A program made the position numbers and the translations under genes. A stretch of 37,157 nucleotides of DNA from DAOTWP01 sp034435675 (GTDB lineage: Bacteria; Chloroflexota; Anaerolineae; Aggregatilineales; Phototrophicaceae), in the NCBI GenBank assembly GCA_034435675.1, contig DAOTWP010000069.1, positions 1 to 37,157 on the forward strand, in the 5' to 3' direction. Under the pieces are notes generated by a model. It was given only the letters and a program-made list of their open reading frames with translations, was not told the DNA's origin and made no database searches. Below, piece by piece: positions 23,740-32,244 of this stretch (the first letter of the stretch is position 1; the number at the start of each line of letters is the position of its first letter).

Positions 23740-23788
23740 GTGACAACTCCCTCCTAAGAATTGGTGCAAGTATGAACACACAGCATTA

Positions 23789-24529
23789 TTAGTTCGCCAT
23801 GCTGACTGTCAAGGCATAGACTCCGCGCGCCCCTTCCGCCAACAAGGCGTGGGCACAGCCTTCTAACGTCGCACCGGTCGTGCAAACATCATCAATCAGC
23901 AGCACAAAGGCGTCCCTAACAATCGTGGGATCCGCAAGGAATGCTCCATCAACATTTGCCAACCGCTCAACATGGTTAAGCCCGACCTGCTGACGGGTCT
24001 GGCGGTGGCGTTGTAACCCCTGTGGAAGGCAAGGCACCTCCCATTGGTCTGCTAAGTATTCACCCAGTAATTGTGACTGATTATACCCACGTTCGGCTAA
24101 GCGCGTAGTGTGCAACGGCACAGGGATGATCATGTCGATGGTCCAGTTCGATTCGGCAAGGCAGGTGAACAGTCTTGCTGCCAGAAGGGGTGCTAGATCA
24201 CGAACAAAATCATATTTCAGGGCATGGATGGCGGCTTGCAGTTTACCGGCATGGATCCCAGTTGCGGCGCAGCCGACCAGCGTGGGCAGAGTGCGCGGCA
24301 GCAGTTCAACCGGTACAGCGGCAAGTAGTGCCACACAGCGCGGACACCAGCGATAATCCACGCGCCCGCAGCCAGCACAAGACGGCGGAAACACCAGATC
24401 CAGCAAGGTGTTTGCAGCAGATTTGATCAACCGAGAAATGACAAAAAACCCAGGACTACCCTGGGTTTCTGCCGGATAAGGATGCCCCTGTGGGAATTGA
24501 TCACCAACAGGTGACTCCGCTGTCATCAT
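23789..24529 (-). CDS. comF: ComF-family phosphoribosyltransferase-like protein
   Basis: This is a ComFC-type protein, named for its role in DNA uptake in Bacillus. Members have a zinc ribbon (CAGC...CPRC here) and a PRTase fold. The PRPP loop is VLLIDDVCTTGATL near the C terminus, and the basic RGYNQSQLL and RHRQTRQQVGLN segments are conserved. The start is uncertain. The frame opens at 24556. ATG codons at 24529 and 24526 follow GAAGGAAAC. A TTG at 24430 gives the usual family N terminus (IKSAANTLLDLVFPPSC). An intrinsic terminator for the minus strand lies at 24443-24468, inside the longer version. No other competence gene is in view. About 246 residues from 24529, or 213 from 24430. Confidence 0.85.
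   Translation of the reverse strand: MMTAESPVGDQFPQGHPYPAETQGSPGFFVISRLIKSAANTLLDLVFPPSCAGCGRVDYRWCPRCVALLAAVPVELLPRTLPTLVGCAATGIHAGKLQAAIHALKYDFVRDLAPLLAARLFTCLAESNWTIDMIIPVPLHTTRLAERGYNQSQLLGEYLADQWEVPCLPQGLQRHRQTRQQVGLNHVERLANVDGAFLADPTIVRDAFVLLIDDVCTTGATLEGCAHALLAEGARGVYALTVSMAN
24443..24468 (-). terminator. Intrinsic terminator inside the 5' end of the comF frame
   Basis: The minus strand carries a 9-base perfect stem, AAACCCAGG (read from 24468-24460) and CCTGGGTTT (24454-24446), with a 5-base loop. It runs into TTTTTT. It lies about 115 bases beyond the tadC stop, so it would end the Tad transcript. If comF begins at 24529 it is an attenuator inside coding sequence. Confidence 0.75.
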
Positions 24530-24582
24530 AGTTTCCTTCGTTAGGAACCAGGGCAAACAGTTTGTCTATGTAGTACCTGGTG

Positions 24583-25518
24583 CTAGAACACGCCGACTTC
24601 CATCACCTGTAGAATTGCCGGTCCGAGCAGCACGATCCAGATTGACGGGAAGATGAGCAGAACCATCGGGATCATCATCTTCACGGGTGCCTGATGTGCT
24701 TTTTCCTGAGCGCGCTGGCGGCGTTTAACACGCATCTGGTCAGACTGCACGCGCAAAATCTTCGCCATACTTACACCAAGCTGGTCTGCCTGCACAATTG
24801 CCGCTACGAACGAGTTCACATCGGGCACATCCATCCGCGCAGACATATCGCGCAGTGCCTCACGGCGCAGCTTACCTAACTGGATTTCACGCAGCACACG
24901 TCCAAAAGCGATTGCCAGTTCGTTTTCCCACTTTTCATAGACCTTGCCCATCGCCGCATCAAACCCCAGCCCGGCTTCCACGCAGATCACCAGCAGGTCA
25001 AGCGCATCGGGAAGGGCTTTGACGACATTCTGCTGGCGGCGGGTGATCTTGCTGCGGACAAGCATGACCGGCAGGAAGAAGCCCATCGCGGCAAAGCCTG
25101 CTGTGTACAACAGGGCGTTCGTCACCGCCGTCTTGTTCAGCACGAAGAACAGCAGGATTCCCGCGAGCGTCAACCCGACGGTCAGCATCACACGCATGGC
25201 GAAGAAGGTCGTGGGTTCAGTCTGCATCCCGGCGAGTTCCAGCATACGCCGCGCTTCTTCAAGCTGCTTCTGGGGGGTAATGCGCACCGTGAGGTCAGCC
25301 AAACGGCGCATCAAAGGCAGCAACACACGATCACGAAACGGGATTTGCAACTCAATATCTGTCAGGGACTCCGGAATCTCCCGTTCCCCATATTGTGCCA
25401 ACCGTTCCTGAAGCGGGTCACGGCTGCGATCATCGCGCAGCCCTACATAGACCAACCCGGCAAAAACGCCTAACCCGAGCAGGATAGCAATACCGATGAG
25501 AATCGTTTGACCGTCCAT
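24583..25518 (-). CDS. tadC: Tad pilus platform protein TadC (type II secretion F family)
   Basis: This is a 311-residue inner-membrane protein. There is an N-terminal membrane helix (4-25), a cytoplasmic T2SSF domain (LDLLVICVEAGLGFDAAMGKVYEKWENELA...ELGKLRREALRDMSARMDVPDVNSFVAAI), two central helices and a C-terminal helix (PVKMMIPMVLLIFPSIWIVLLGPAI). It forms the assembly platform with TadB, on which the TadA motor acts to insert Flp pilin. It starts 19 bases after tadB, with GGGGAAG before the ATG. It is the last Tad gene of the unit and is followed by the intrinsic terminator. Confidence 0.92.
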   Translation of the reverse strand: MDGQTILIGIAILLGLGVFAGLVYVGLRDDRSRDPLQERLAQYGEREIPESLTDIELQIPFRDRVLLPLMRRLADLTVRITPQKQLEEARRMLELAGMQTEPTTFFAMRVMLTVGLTLAGILLFFVLNKTAVTNALLYTAGFAAMGFFLPVMLVRSKITRRQQNVVKALPDALDLLVICVEAGLGFDAAMGKVYEKWENELAIAFGRVLREIQLGKLRREALRDMSARMDVPDVNSFVAAIVQADQLGVSMAKILRVQSDQMRVKRRQRAQEKAHQAPVKMMIPMVLLIFPSIWIVLLGPAILQVMEVGVF

Positions 25519-25537
25519 CTTCCCCTACTTGAGTCTA

Positions 25538-26533
25538 CTAGATATCAATGTCAATGATTTTCTGGATTAGTGCGGCACCGATGCCGATCATCGCCAGCCC
25601 CAAACCAAGCATGGGCCATCCGCAGCCGCGATTTTCAAACATGCGCCCCATATAGGTGGGATTAATCGCGTTTAGCAGCAGCGCCAACCCAATGGGCAGG
25701 AAGCTGATCAGGTAACCGGTCACGCGCCCTTGCGCGGTAAGCACGCGGATTTCGCCCTTTAGCTTGATACGCTCACGGATGGTGACGCTGATCACATCAA
25801 GGATTTCCGCCAGATTACCGCCGACCTCGCGCTGGATGTTGACAGCAGTAACAACAAGGTCAAGGTCTTCGCTTTCAACACGTTCCAGCAGATGTTCCAG
25901 CGCGTCTTCAAGATCAATGCCGAGCTGCACTTCCTGGACGACACGCTTGAACTCGGTCGCGGTTGGCTCGGGGGCATCTCTGGCAATGGCTTCCATTGCC
26001 TGCAATACACTATAGCCCGAACGCAGCGCATTCACCCACAAGCCAAGCGTATCGGGGAGCTGTGTTTCGAATTTGACCAGACGCTTGCTGGTTGCGCGGG
26101 AAACATAGATGCGGGGCGCAAACAAGCCGACAAAAGCAGCGACAATCGCCATAACGAGCTGACCGGAGAAGATGACGAAGAACGCCCCGGCAAAAAAGCC
26201 CATCATGCTCAACACATGTACAGCTGCATATTCGGCAACCGTCAGCTTGATGTCTGCGCGAGCAAGCTGCTGCCGCCATTTTTGCCCGATAGGTCGTGAT
26301 GTCAATGCCTTGTCGAGCGCTTCTGTCAAGCCGCTGCGCTTCTCGATTTTGGTTTCGTCCTGCTGCTCAATTTCTTTGAGCGCCTCGTAGTAGCTGCTGG
26401 CTTCACGCTCATAGCTACCCAACCGTTCCTCAATGAGGTCGCGGTCAGAGCGCACATTGATGATTCCGATAATCAAGATGATTACCGCGAACAGACCCGC
26501 ACCACCCAGAATGAGAATTTGAGGGGTATCCAT
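25538..26533 (-). CDS. tadB: Tad pilus platform protein TadB (type II secretion F family)
   Basis: This is a 331-residue inner-membrane protein. There is an N-terminal helix (about 8-26), two paired central helices with a proline-free loop (YAAVHVLSMMGFFAGAFFVIFSGQL then AFVGLFAPRIYV), a T2SSF domain with LPDTLGLWVNALRSGYSVLQAMEAIARDAPEPTATEFKRVVQEVQLGIDLEDAL, and a C-terminal helical hairpin. It partners TadC in the Flp pilus base. A near-consensus promoter and a stem-loop stand in the 181-base gap before it, so tadB-tadC may be expressed separately from tadA. Confidence 0.92.
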   Translation of the reverse strand: MDTPQILILGGAGLFAVIILIIGIINVRSDRDLIEERLGSYEREASSYYEALKEIEQQDETKIEKRSGLTEALDKALTSRPIGQKWRQQLARADIKLTVAEYAAVHVLSMMGFFAGAFFVIFSGQLVMAIVAAFVGLFAPRIYVSRATSKRLVKFETQLPDTLGLWVNALRSGYSVLQAMEAIARDAPEPTATEFKRVVQEVQLGIDLEDALEHLLERVESEDLDLVVTAVNIQREVGGNLAEILDVISVTIRERIKLKGEIRVLTAQGRVTGYLISFLPIGLALLLNAINPTYMGRMFENRGCGWPMLGLGLAMIGIGAALIQKIIDIDI

Positions 26534-26614
26534 ACGTCGTAAGCTTTCCTCAAATAGCTGTCAATGCAATATGCCGCACTACCCCAAAAAGAGAATTATT
26601 AACTGCTTAGCTTC

Positions 26615-26644
26615 ATTGTATGTCGCTAACAGGAAGTGCGTCAA
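26615..26644 (-). promoter_or_regulatory. Promoter of tadB-tadC
   Basis: On the minus strand there is TTGACG (26639-26644), an 18-base spacer and TACAAT (26615-26620). This is one of the best sigma-70-type matches in the window. The -35 lies inside the stem-loop at 26627-26669. Confidence 0.6.
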
Positions 26645-26669
26645 GCAAGCGCACTTCCGCTTGCTGTTA
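26627..26669. promoter_or_regulatory. Stem-loop over the tadB -35 region
   Basis: There is a perfect 9-base inverted repeat, GGAAGTGCG at 26632-26640 and CGCACTTCC at 26650-26658, nested in TAACAG...CTGTTA. A second pair, GCAAGC/GCTTGC, can form instead. A smaller hairpin, CAATTC/GAATTG, is at 26670-26688. It may act as a DNA site for a regulator or as the tadA transcript end. No T-tract follows. Confidence 0.5.
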
Positions 26670-26714
26670 CAATTCGATTGGTGAATTGTTCAGACTGAAA
26701 TGTGACACCAATAC

Positions 26715-28175
26715 TCAGCGGCGCATACCAACACCGAAGACCGACGGCGGCAGGTGAATACCGGCATCCTCGATCCGATCAATGAATTTGGGACGCAGTC
26801 CGGTCGGGCGAATGCGTCCGATAATCTTGCCACCCTCGATGCCAGTCTGCTCAAATTCAAAGATGTCGGACATGGTAATCATTTCGCCCTCCATGCCCTG
26901 CACTTCAGTGATATTGGTGATCTTACGCGCGCCGTCACGCAAACGACTTTGCTGGGTGATCGCGTTGACCGCACTGGCAATCTGTTCACGGATAGCGCGA
27001 ACGGGCAAATCCATCCCTGCCATCAGGCACATCACTTCCAGACGCGAAATAGCGTCGCGCGGGGTGTTGGCATGCAGGGTGGTGAGCGAACCATCGTGAC
27101 CAGTATTCATTGCCTGCAACATGTCCAGTGCTTCACCCGAACGGCATTCCCCGACGACGATGCGGTCGGGGCGCATACGCAAGCAGTTCACCACGAGATC
27201 CTGAATGGTGATTTGGCCTTTGCCTTCAATGTTGGCGGGGCGGCTTTCCAGTGTGACCACGTGTTCCTGCCGCAACTGCAATTCTGCTGCGTTTTCGACA
27301 GTGACGATGCGTTCGTCTGCCGGAATAAAACTGGACAGCACGTTTAGCAGGGTGGTCTTGCCAGAACCCGTACCGCCCGACACGATCATATTCAGGCGGG
27401 CGATAACGCACGCACGCAAGAATTCGGCGATTTCCGGGGTCATCGAACCGAAACGGATCAGGTCTTCAACGGTAAGCGGCTTCTTGGAGAATTTACGGAT
27501 GGTGATGGTTGGACCACACAGGGCAATCGGGCGAATGACAACGTTCACACGCGAACCGTCGGGGAGACGGGCGTCCACCAGCGGCGAACTCTCGTCCACA
27601 CGGCGTCCCAGCGGCGCTACAATGCGGTCAATGATGCGCATCACATGATCATCGTTCTCGAAAGAAACCGGCGCGCGCGACAGATTGCCTTTCCGCTCAA
27701 TGAAGATGTTCTTCGGTCCATTGACCATGATTTCGGTGATGCTGTCTTCAGCGAGGAGTGGTTCCAGTGGACCAAAACCGAGAATATCGGCGACAATGGA
27801 CTCAAACAGACGATGCCGCTCTGTCCGCGAGAGGACCATGCTTTCTTCAGCGAGAATGGTATTAAACAACTCTTCGATGTGGGCACGAATTTCGTTTTTG
27901 CGCGAAATGTCCATAGACTGGTCCATTTCCGCCAGAAGTTTATTCTGTACGCGCACCTTCAGGTCAATATAGGAGTTATCGGCAGGACGCCGCCCGGCGC
28001 TTTCAACGCTGACACTGCGCGCAGCACGCATCGCTGCCAGTTTGGACTCGCTAACACCACTACCGGTGTCTTCTGGCGGAGGGGTATTGCCACTGCTGCC
28101 AGAGCTACCTCCAGAGGGTGTGTTGCCACCGCCAGGGCGATTTTTGCCGCTTTCAATACGACGCAACAATGACAT
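26715..28175 (-). CDS. tadA: Tad pilus assembly ATPase TadA/CpaF
   Basis: This is a 486-residue cytoplasmic secretion ATPase. A Gly/Ser/Pro-rich N-terminal tail (1-60) precedes the N-terminal domain. Walker A GGTGSGKT is at 267-274. The Asp box, Walker B (PDRIVVGECRSGEALDML) and His box (GHDGSLTTLHANT) follow in order. It powers Flp pilus extension on the TadB/C platform, and in the Tad family also retraction. GAGGAA lies ten bases before the ATG. A possible promoter, TTGACG with weak -10, lies in the 136-base gap toward tadZ. Confidence 0.94.
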   Translation of the reverse strand: MSLLRRIESGKNRPGGGNTPSGGSSGSSGNTPPPEDTGSGVSESKLAAMRAARSVSVESAGRRPADNSYIDLKVRVQNKLLAEMDQSMDISRKNEIRAHIEELFNTILAEESMVLSRTERHRLFESIVADILGFGPLEPLLAEDSITEIMVNGPKNIFIERKGNLSRAPVSFENDDHVMRIIDRIVAPLGRRVDESSPLVDARLPDGSRVNVVIRPIALCGPTITIRKFSKKPLTVEDLIRFGSMTPEIAEFLRACVIARLNMIVSGGTGSGKTTLLNVLSSFIPADERIVTVENAAELQLRQEHVVTLESRPANIEGKGQITIQDLVVNCLRMRPDRIVVGECRSGEALDMLQAMNTGHDGSLTTLHANTPRDAISRLEVMCLMAGMDLPVRAIREQIASAVNAITQQSRLRDGARKITNITEVQGMEGEMITMSDIFEFEQTGIEGGKIIGRIRPTGLRPKFIDRIEDAGIHLPPSVFGVGMRR

Positions 28176-28311
28176 TGTCGGGGTTCCTCCACAATTTTCG
28201 TACTTACAACTTAGGCTACAGCCAAACGGGATACAGCGTCAATGCCTCTGGCAGAATTATGCATACTTCGATACTACATACGTCTGAGTTCTGGCGCACT
28301 AATCCACGCGC

Positions 28312-29613
28312 TCAACGCCGCCGGAAAATGCTGCTCTTGTTCAACTTATCTGGTTCCGGTGCAGCGGATTCTTCTGACTTGCCCATCAGCAACTGCTGCA
28401 CATAGTCCGCAAGCGCCAGCAGCTCCTTGATCGGTGCTTTGCTGTGATCACGGTCAGAGTCGATTACCGAAATACCGCGATTGATGGCACTCAGCACAAT
28501 ACGTTCGTCCACCAGTGGAATCTTGGCGATAATTTCGCGCTTGAGCCAACTCTGAATCTTCTCAAGGGAGAGTGTTGCCATCTTGCGATTGCGATCATCA
28601 TAGGTGCGGTTGAGTACGAGCAGCGACTTATCCGGTGCATAGCCAAGCTGATCGAACAGATCCAGCACAAAGCGGATGTTTTTGACCGAAGGCAGTGTCG
28701 GCATCCCCACCACCACGATGCGCGTGGCAATATCAAACAGAGCCAGCAGCATTTCGTCAAACGCTGTGGGGGTATCGACAATGATGAAATCGTAGTTGTT
28801 GGCGATTTTTTCGATGATGTTGGCAACGGTCTTGGGGTCTGCCTTCACTTCTTCGGCAAATTCCGGACGCGAAGGACCCATCAACACTTTAAGCCCGCTA
28901 GGATGCGTGACGGCAATATTGTCGAACAACTCGGTATCGAGGTCGTCTACACTGCCAACAAGATCAACGATGGTGGACTGCGATTGCAGATTGAGAAAGG
29001 CATCAATATCGCCAAATTGCAGGTCTGCATCCACCAGCAGCACGCGGATGTCCTCTTTCATCAACCCAGTTGCCAGATTGGTCGCAATTGTCGTCGTTCC
29101 CACCCCACCGCTAGGGCTGTAGACCACAATGATGTTCCCGGCGCGTGTGCCTGCCCCGGTGGATTTCTTGGCGGGAGTGATGACGCTGCTGGCTTCGGCA
29201 ATCGCCTGATACTGGGCAATCAACGGCTTGTTGCGCTCATGTACCGTGCGGATAGTGCTGTATAGTTCCTCGGTGCCAATGGGCTTGGTCAGGAAGTTGC
29301 GCGCCCCTGCGAGCATTGCCCGGCGCATATAGTCGGTGTCATTCTGGACGGACATCATGATCACAGCAGCAGTGGGCACTGCCTGGGTAATCAAGCCGGT
29401 CGCCTGGATACCATCCATATCCGGCATGTTAATATCCATGATGACGATGTTCGGTTTGTGTTTCTTGGCTAACTCCACACCTTCACGCCCGGTCCCGGCA
29501 GTATCAACGACTTTAAAGTCCTGCTCGAATGCCAGCAGCTTTTTGATGTTCTCGCGGGTTTCAGGGATGTCGTCAACCAGTAATATTGTGATGACTTCTG
29601 ACTGTGGAGCCAT
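28312..29613 (-). CDS. tadZ: TadZ/CpaE: receiver domain fused to MinD-like ATPase
   Basis: This is a 433-residue cytoplasmic protein that positions the Tad pilus. Residues 8-125 are a complete response-regulator receiver: acidic pair Asp14-Asp15, phosphoacceptor Asp60 in VIMDINMPDMDG, Ser88 and Lys110 in LTKP. Residues 160-420 form a ParA/MinD-type ATPase, with the atypical P-loop SPSGGVGTTT (166-175). It lacks the lysines of the classical motif, as is usual for TadZ. Known TadZ/CpaE proteins often have a degenerate receiver; here every catalytic residue is present. It lies between cpaB and tadA with gaps of 202 and 136 bases. The partner kinase may be the one upstream. Confidence 0.92.
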   Translation of the reverse strand: MAPQSEVITILLVDDIPETRENIKKLLAFEQDFKVVDTAGTGREGVELAKKHKPNIVIMDINMPDMDGIQATGLITQAVPTAAVIMMSVQNDTDYMRRAMLAGARNFLTKPIGTEELYSTIRTVHERNKPLIAQYQAIAEASSVITPAKKSTGAGTRAGNIIVVYSPSGGVGTTTIATNLATGLMKEDIRVLLVDADLQFGDIDAFLNLQSQSTIVDLVGSVDDLDTELFDNIAVTHPSGLKVLMGPSRPEFAEEVKADPKTVANIIEKIANNYDFIIVDTPTAFDEMLLALFDIATRIVVVGMPTLPSVKNIRFVLDLFDQLGYAPDKSLLVLNRTYDDRNRKMATLSLEKIQSWLKREIIAKIPLVDERIVLSAINRGISVIDSDRDHSKAPIKELLALADYVQQLLMGKSEESAAPEPDKLNKSSIFRRR

Positions 29614-29762
29614 ACCTGTTTCGGCGCAGCAGCCCGGGCGGGATTACAGGACCGTTTGCGCCGCCTCCTTTCATAAAGTTTTCGCCACTGTGTGCTTATC
29701 TGCTTGATGAAGAAACATCATCTGTTATCACAGGGTTCGCTGCGCAACACGATGGATCAACA

Positions 29763-29802
29763 AGATCAGCCTGCTGAACACTGCTTTCAGGCAGGCTGAT
29801 CT
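29763..29802 (-). terminator. Stem-loop after cpaB
   Basis: A perfect 12-base stem, AGATCAGCCTGC at 29763-29774 and GCAGGCTGATCT at 29791-29802, has a CTGAA/TTCAG-like inner stem. It lies 14 bases beyond the cpaB stop and is followed on the minus strand by TTGTTG, a weak T-tract. It may terminate or stabilise cpaB RNA before tadZ. Confidence 0.6.
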
Positions 29803-29815
29803 ATTAATTACCACG

Positions 29816-30955
29816 CTAATTGCCCGTTGAAGGCACCGCAGTTGGCTGGTTGAATGAGATTTCCTCTGCCGTGATTAACTGACGGATGCTGGTGATCGGC
29901 GGTTGGATGTTATACGGGCGGCGTGGGGGCAAATCGATCCCGTAAGAATCCATGATGTAGTCCAGCGTCACAGGCTCCGTCTGGATGCGCGTCGTATCTG
30001 CCGATGGGCGCAGCGCAAACGTGATTGGCAGACGGGCTTCGACTGCCCAGGTCAGCACCACTGCTTCCTGTGGGGAAACGGCAATCGTGATAATGTCCGG
30101 ACGCGGCGGCACCGGGGTGGGCACCTGCGTACCGCGCACCGTACCGTCTTCGCTTTCTGCCACAGGCACAGGCGTGGGTGTCGGCGGCACGCTGATAAAG
30201 ATGCCATCACGCGGGAAATCGCCAACATGCACCACAAGAGCGCCAGAGATAATACGCTGAGTCACCAGACGTGGACGCTGAGGTTCAGATGCTTCAATAA
30301 ATACATCCCCAAAAGTCGGGCTGGTGTCCAAACGCCCACGCACAGGTTCCGAGATTGTGAGCACGCCGTCCACAATCAAAATCAGGCGCACATTGTTGGG
30401 TTCGATGCTGCCGAATGTTTCGTCCACATCAACAAAGAGCAGCGAGATGATGATGTCAACGCTGTCGCCATCACGGATAGCATAGGCAACACTGGTCAGG
30501 CGATCCATCGGCACAGAGATGGCGACCGTGCCCGGCGGCAGCACAGAAGAGGCTTCTGAGCGTGGTCTACCGATTTCGAAAAGATCATCAACGACCATCG
30601 TTTGCAGCACCGGCTGTTCACGATAGACATCAGTGCTGGCAATCTTGCCGATGATGTCCTCCGGATTCGCAATAGCATTGAACGGCGCATTGGCTTCGGG
30701 ATATTCCACAAGCCGCACCATATCTTCAGTGATGCGCGTGCCACGCGGCAGATCAAAGAGCGCAATATACAGCGGCACAAGGCGCACCTCCGTCGCGGTG
30801 GGCGACGGTGTCACGTCAAGGTCTACCACGGTTGCTCCCGGTGTGCCACTCAGTGGCTGTGTACGGTTACCCTGTGGGGGCAGCAGCACAACGCCCACCA
30901 CAACTGCCACCAGCACAACCAGAAATGCTATGATTATCAAAAGACGACCACGCAT
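29816..30955 (-). CDS. cpaB: Flp pilus assembly protein CpaB/RcpC
   Basis: This is a 379-residue inner-membrane-anchored protein. An N-terminal hydrophobic helix (5-25, LLIIIAFLVVLVAVVVGVVLL) precedes an SAF domain (LYIALFDLPRGTRITEDMVRL) and a strand-rich RcpC domain (VLPPGTVAISVPMDRLTSVAYAIRDGDSVDIIISL). A long Pro/Thr linker (PPTPTPVPV) leads to the repeat-like C-terminal part. The ATG at 30955 has GGAGG about 5 bases upstream. In proteobacteria this protein contacts the secretin. No secretin gene is seen here, consistent with a monoderm envelope. It is the first Tad gene, with its own promoter. Confidence 0.9.
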   Translation of the reverse strand: MRGRLLIIIAFLVVLVAVVVGVVLLPPQGNRTQPLSGTPGATVVDLDVTPSPTATEVRLVPLYIALFDLPRGTRITEDMVRLVEYPEANAPFNAIANPEDIIGKIASTDVYREQPVLQTMVVDDLFEIGRPRSEASSVLPPGTVAISVPMDRLTSVAYAIRDGDSVDIIISLLFVDVDETFGSIEPNNVRLILIVDGVLTISEPVRGRLDTSPTFGDVFIEASEPQRPRLVTQRIISGALVVHVGDFPRDGIFISVPPTPTPVPVAESEDGTVRGTQVPTPVPPRPDIITIAVSPQEAVVLTWAVEARLPITFALRPSADTTRIQTEPVTLDYIMDSYGIDLPPRRPYNIQPPITSIRQLITAEEISFNQPTAVPSTGN

Positions 30956-31087
30956 GAAGTCCTCCGAATGTTGCGTCCCATCTGGCAGAGATCGGCGCTG
31001 GGCTGACCTTTAGACTGGCGAGCTGCTGATGGATGATCGAACCATTAAAGAGCGTTAATGCCTCAATGCCACTTGCTGGTCAAAACC

Positions 31088-31115
31088 AGTGTAGTCTAAT
31101 GCCGGAAATTGTCAA
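31088..31115 (-). promoter_or_regulatory. Promoter of cpaB and the Tad genes
   Basis: On the minus strand there is TTGACA (31110-31115), a 16-base spacer and TACACT (31088-31093). It lies about 135 bases upstream of the cpaB ATG. A CTGGT/ACCAG hairpin lies directly after it. Confidence 0.6.
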
Positions 31116-31156
31116 ACTACCTGTTTGTCCTATCACCGGCACCCGCAGTCAGCAGA

Positions 31157-32215
31157 TTATCCCGCCGGAATTTCCAGCTGGATGATGGTCCCGTTGGTAT
31201 CATCACTGGAAACCGACATTGCTCCGCTGACCAGTTCAAACTTCTCTTTCAGGGTAATCAACCCCTGCACGCGCGGATCTTCGGAGTGAATTTCCTCCTG
31301 GGCATAAATCGCTTCCGCGTCAAAACTGCGCCCATCATCCTCGACCACTGCCCGGATGCGCTCCCCAGCCATATTCAACTTCACCAGCAGGTTCGTGGGC
31401 TGAGCGTAATCGCGCGCATAACTCATCAGATCCTGAATACCGCGAAAGATCATCACTTCACGATGGGTCTCAAGGCGGCGTTCCTCACCGGAGATTTCCA
31501 GTTTGGTTTCAATATCGTTCTTTTCTTTAAACGACTCCACATAACGGCGCACCGTAGGCACAACGCCGAGGTCATCCAGCATCATTGGGCGCAGGTCGAA
31601 AATGAAGTCACGCACCTTTTGGAAAGTGACGCTGGCAGCCGTCTTCAGATTACCCAGTTCTTCCGCCGCGCGATCCGGGTTGCGGTCAAATAGCCGCTGG
31701 CAGATTTCCGCCTGCAAAATGAAGTTGGTCAGCGACTGTGCCGGACCATCGTGCATCTGCCGGGCAAGGCGCTGACGCTCGTCTTCCTGCGCCTGCACAA
31801 TACGCACGATATTAAACACACCCCGTGTGCCGACATCGCCTTCATTCTCTATCGGCAGCGCTTCAATGCCTTCGATCTTGGCGCGAAACTGCGAAAGAAA
31901 TGCCTGTTCGTCTTCAAGGTAATCGCGGTAAGACTCGAATTTTTCAAGCTGCCCGCGCATGGTTGCCAGCCGGAAGCGGGCGTCCAGCGCTTCATCATAA
32001 CGCGCCTTGATGTCCTGCCGGGGGACCGTATCGAGGTTATCCTGTACGGCGCGAAGCTGCGTTGCAATGTCAGAATTGCGCTGCTGTTCACGATCCACAA
32101 GCATTTTGGTTTCTTCGATTTGCGTGCGGATTTCCGCCAGCTTTGATTTGACACTGCCCATCTGCTCAGTGATCAAATCAAGCAGTTCATCTCTTAGTTC
32201 GTTTCCGTCGTCCAT
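31157..32215 (-). CDS. Soluble sensor histidine kinase, NarL/DegS type
   Basis: This is a 352-residue protein without membrane segments. A coiled-coil N terminus (about 1-115, rich in Lys/Glu/Gln heptads) precedes a HisKA_3 dimerisation domain with phospho-His155 in RQMHDGPAQSL. The ATPase module has G boxes VEDDGRSFD and GLITLKEKFELVSGAMSV. The N-box at 257-271, normally QExxxNNxxKHA, reads QDLMSYARDYA, lacking the conserved Asn pair. ATP binding may be weak, or the protein acts mainly as phosphatase or adaptor. It follows the response regulator by 29 bases, and the pair probably controls the Tad genes. Confidence 0.88.
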   Translation of the reverse strand: MDDGNELRDELLDLITEQMGSVKSKLAEIRTQIEETKMLVDREQQRNSDIATQLRAVQDNLDTVPRQDIKARYDEALDARFRLATMRGQLEKFESYRDYLEDEQAFLSQFRAKIEGIEALPIENEGDVGTRGVFNIVRIVQAQEDERQRLARQMHDGPAQSLTNFILQAEICQRLFDRNPDRAAEELGNLKTAASVTFQKVRDFIFDLRPMMLDDLGVVPTVRRYVESFKEKNDIETKLEISGEERRLETHREVMIFRGIQDLMSYARDYAQPTNLLVKLNMAGERIRAVVEDDGRSFDAEAIYAQEEIHSEDPRVQGLITLKEKFELVSGAMSVSSDDTNGTIIQLEIPAG

Positions 32216-32244
32216 TCTGACCTCACCGCTGTAGCGTTGGATGC

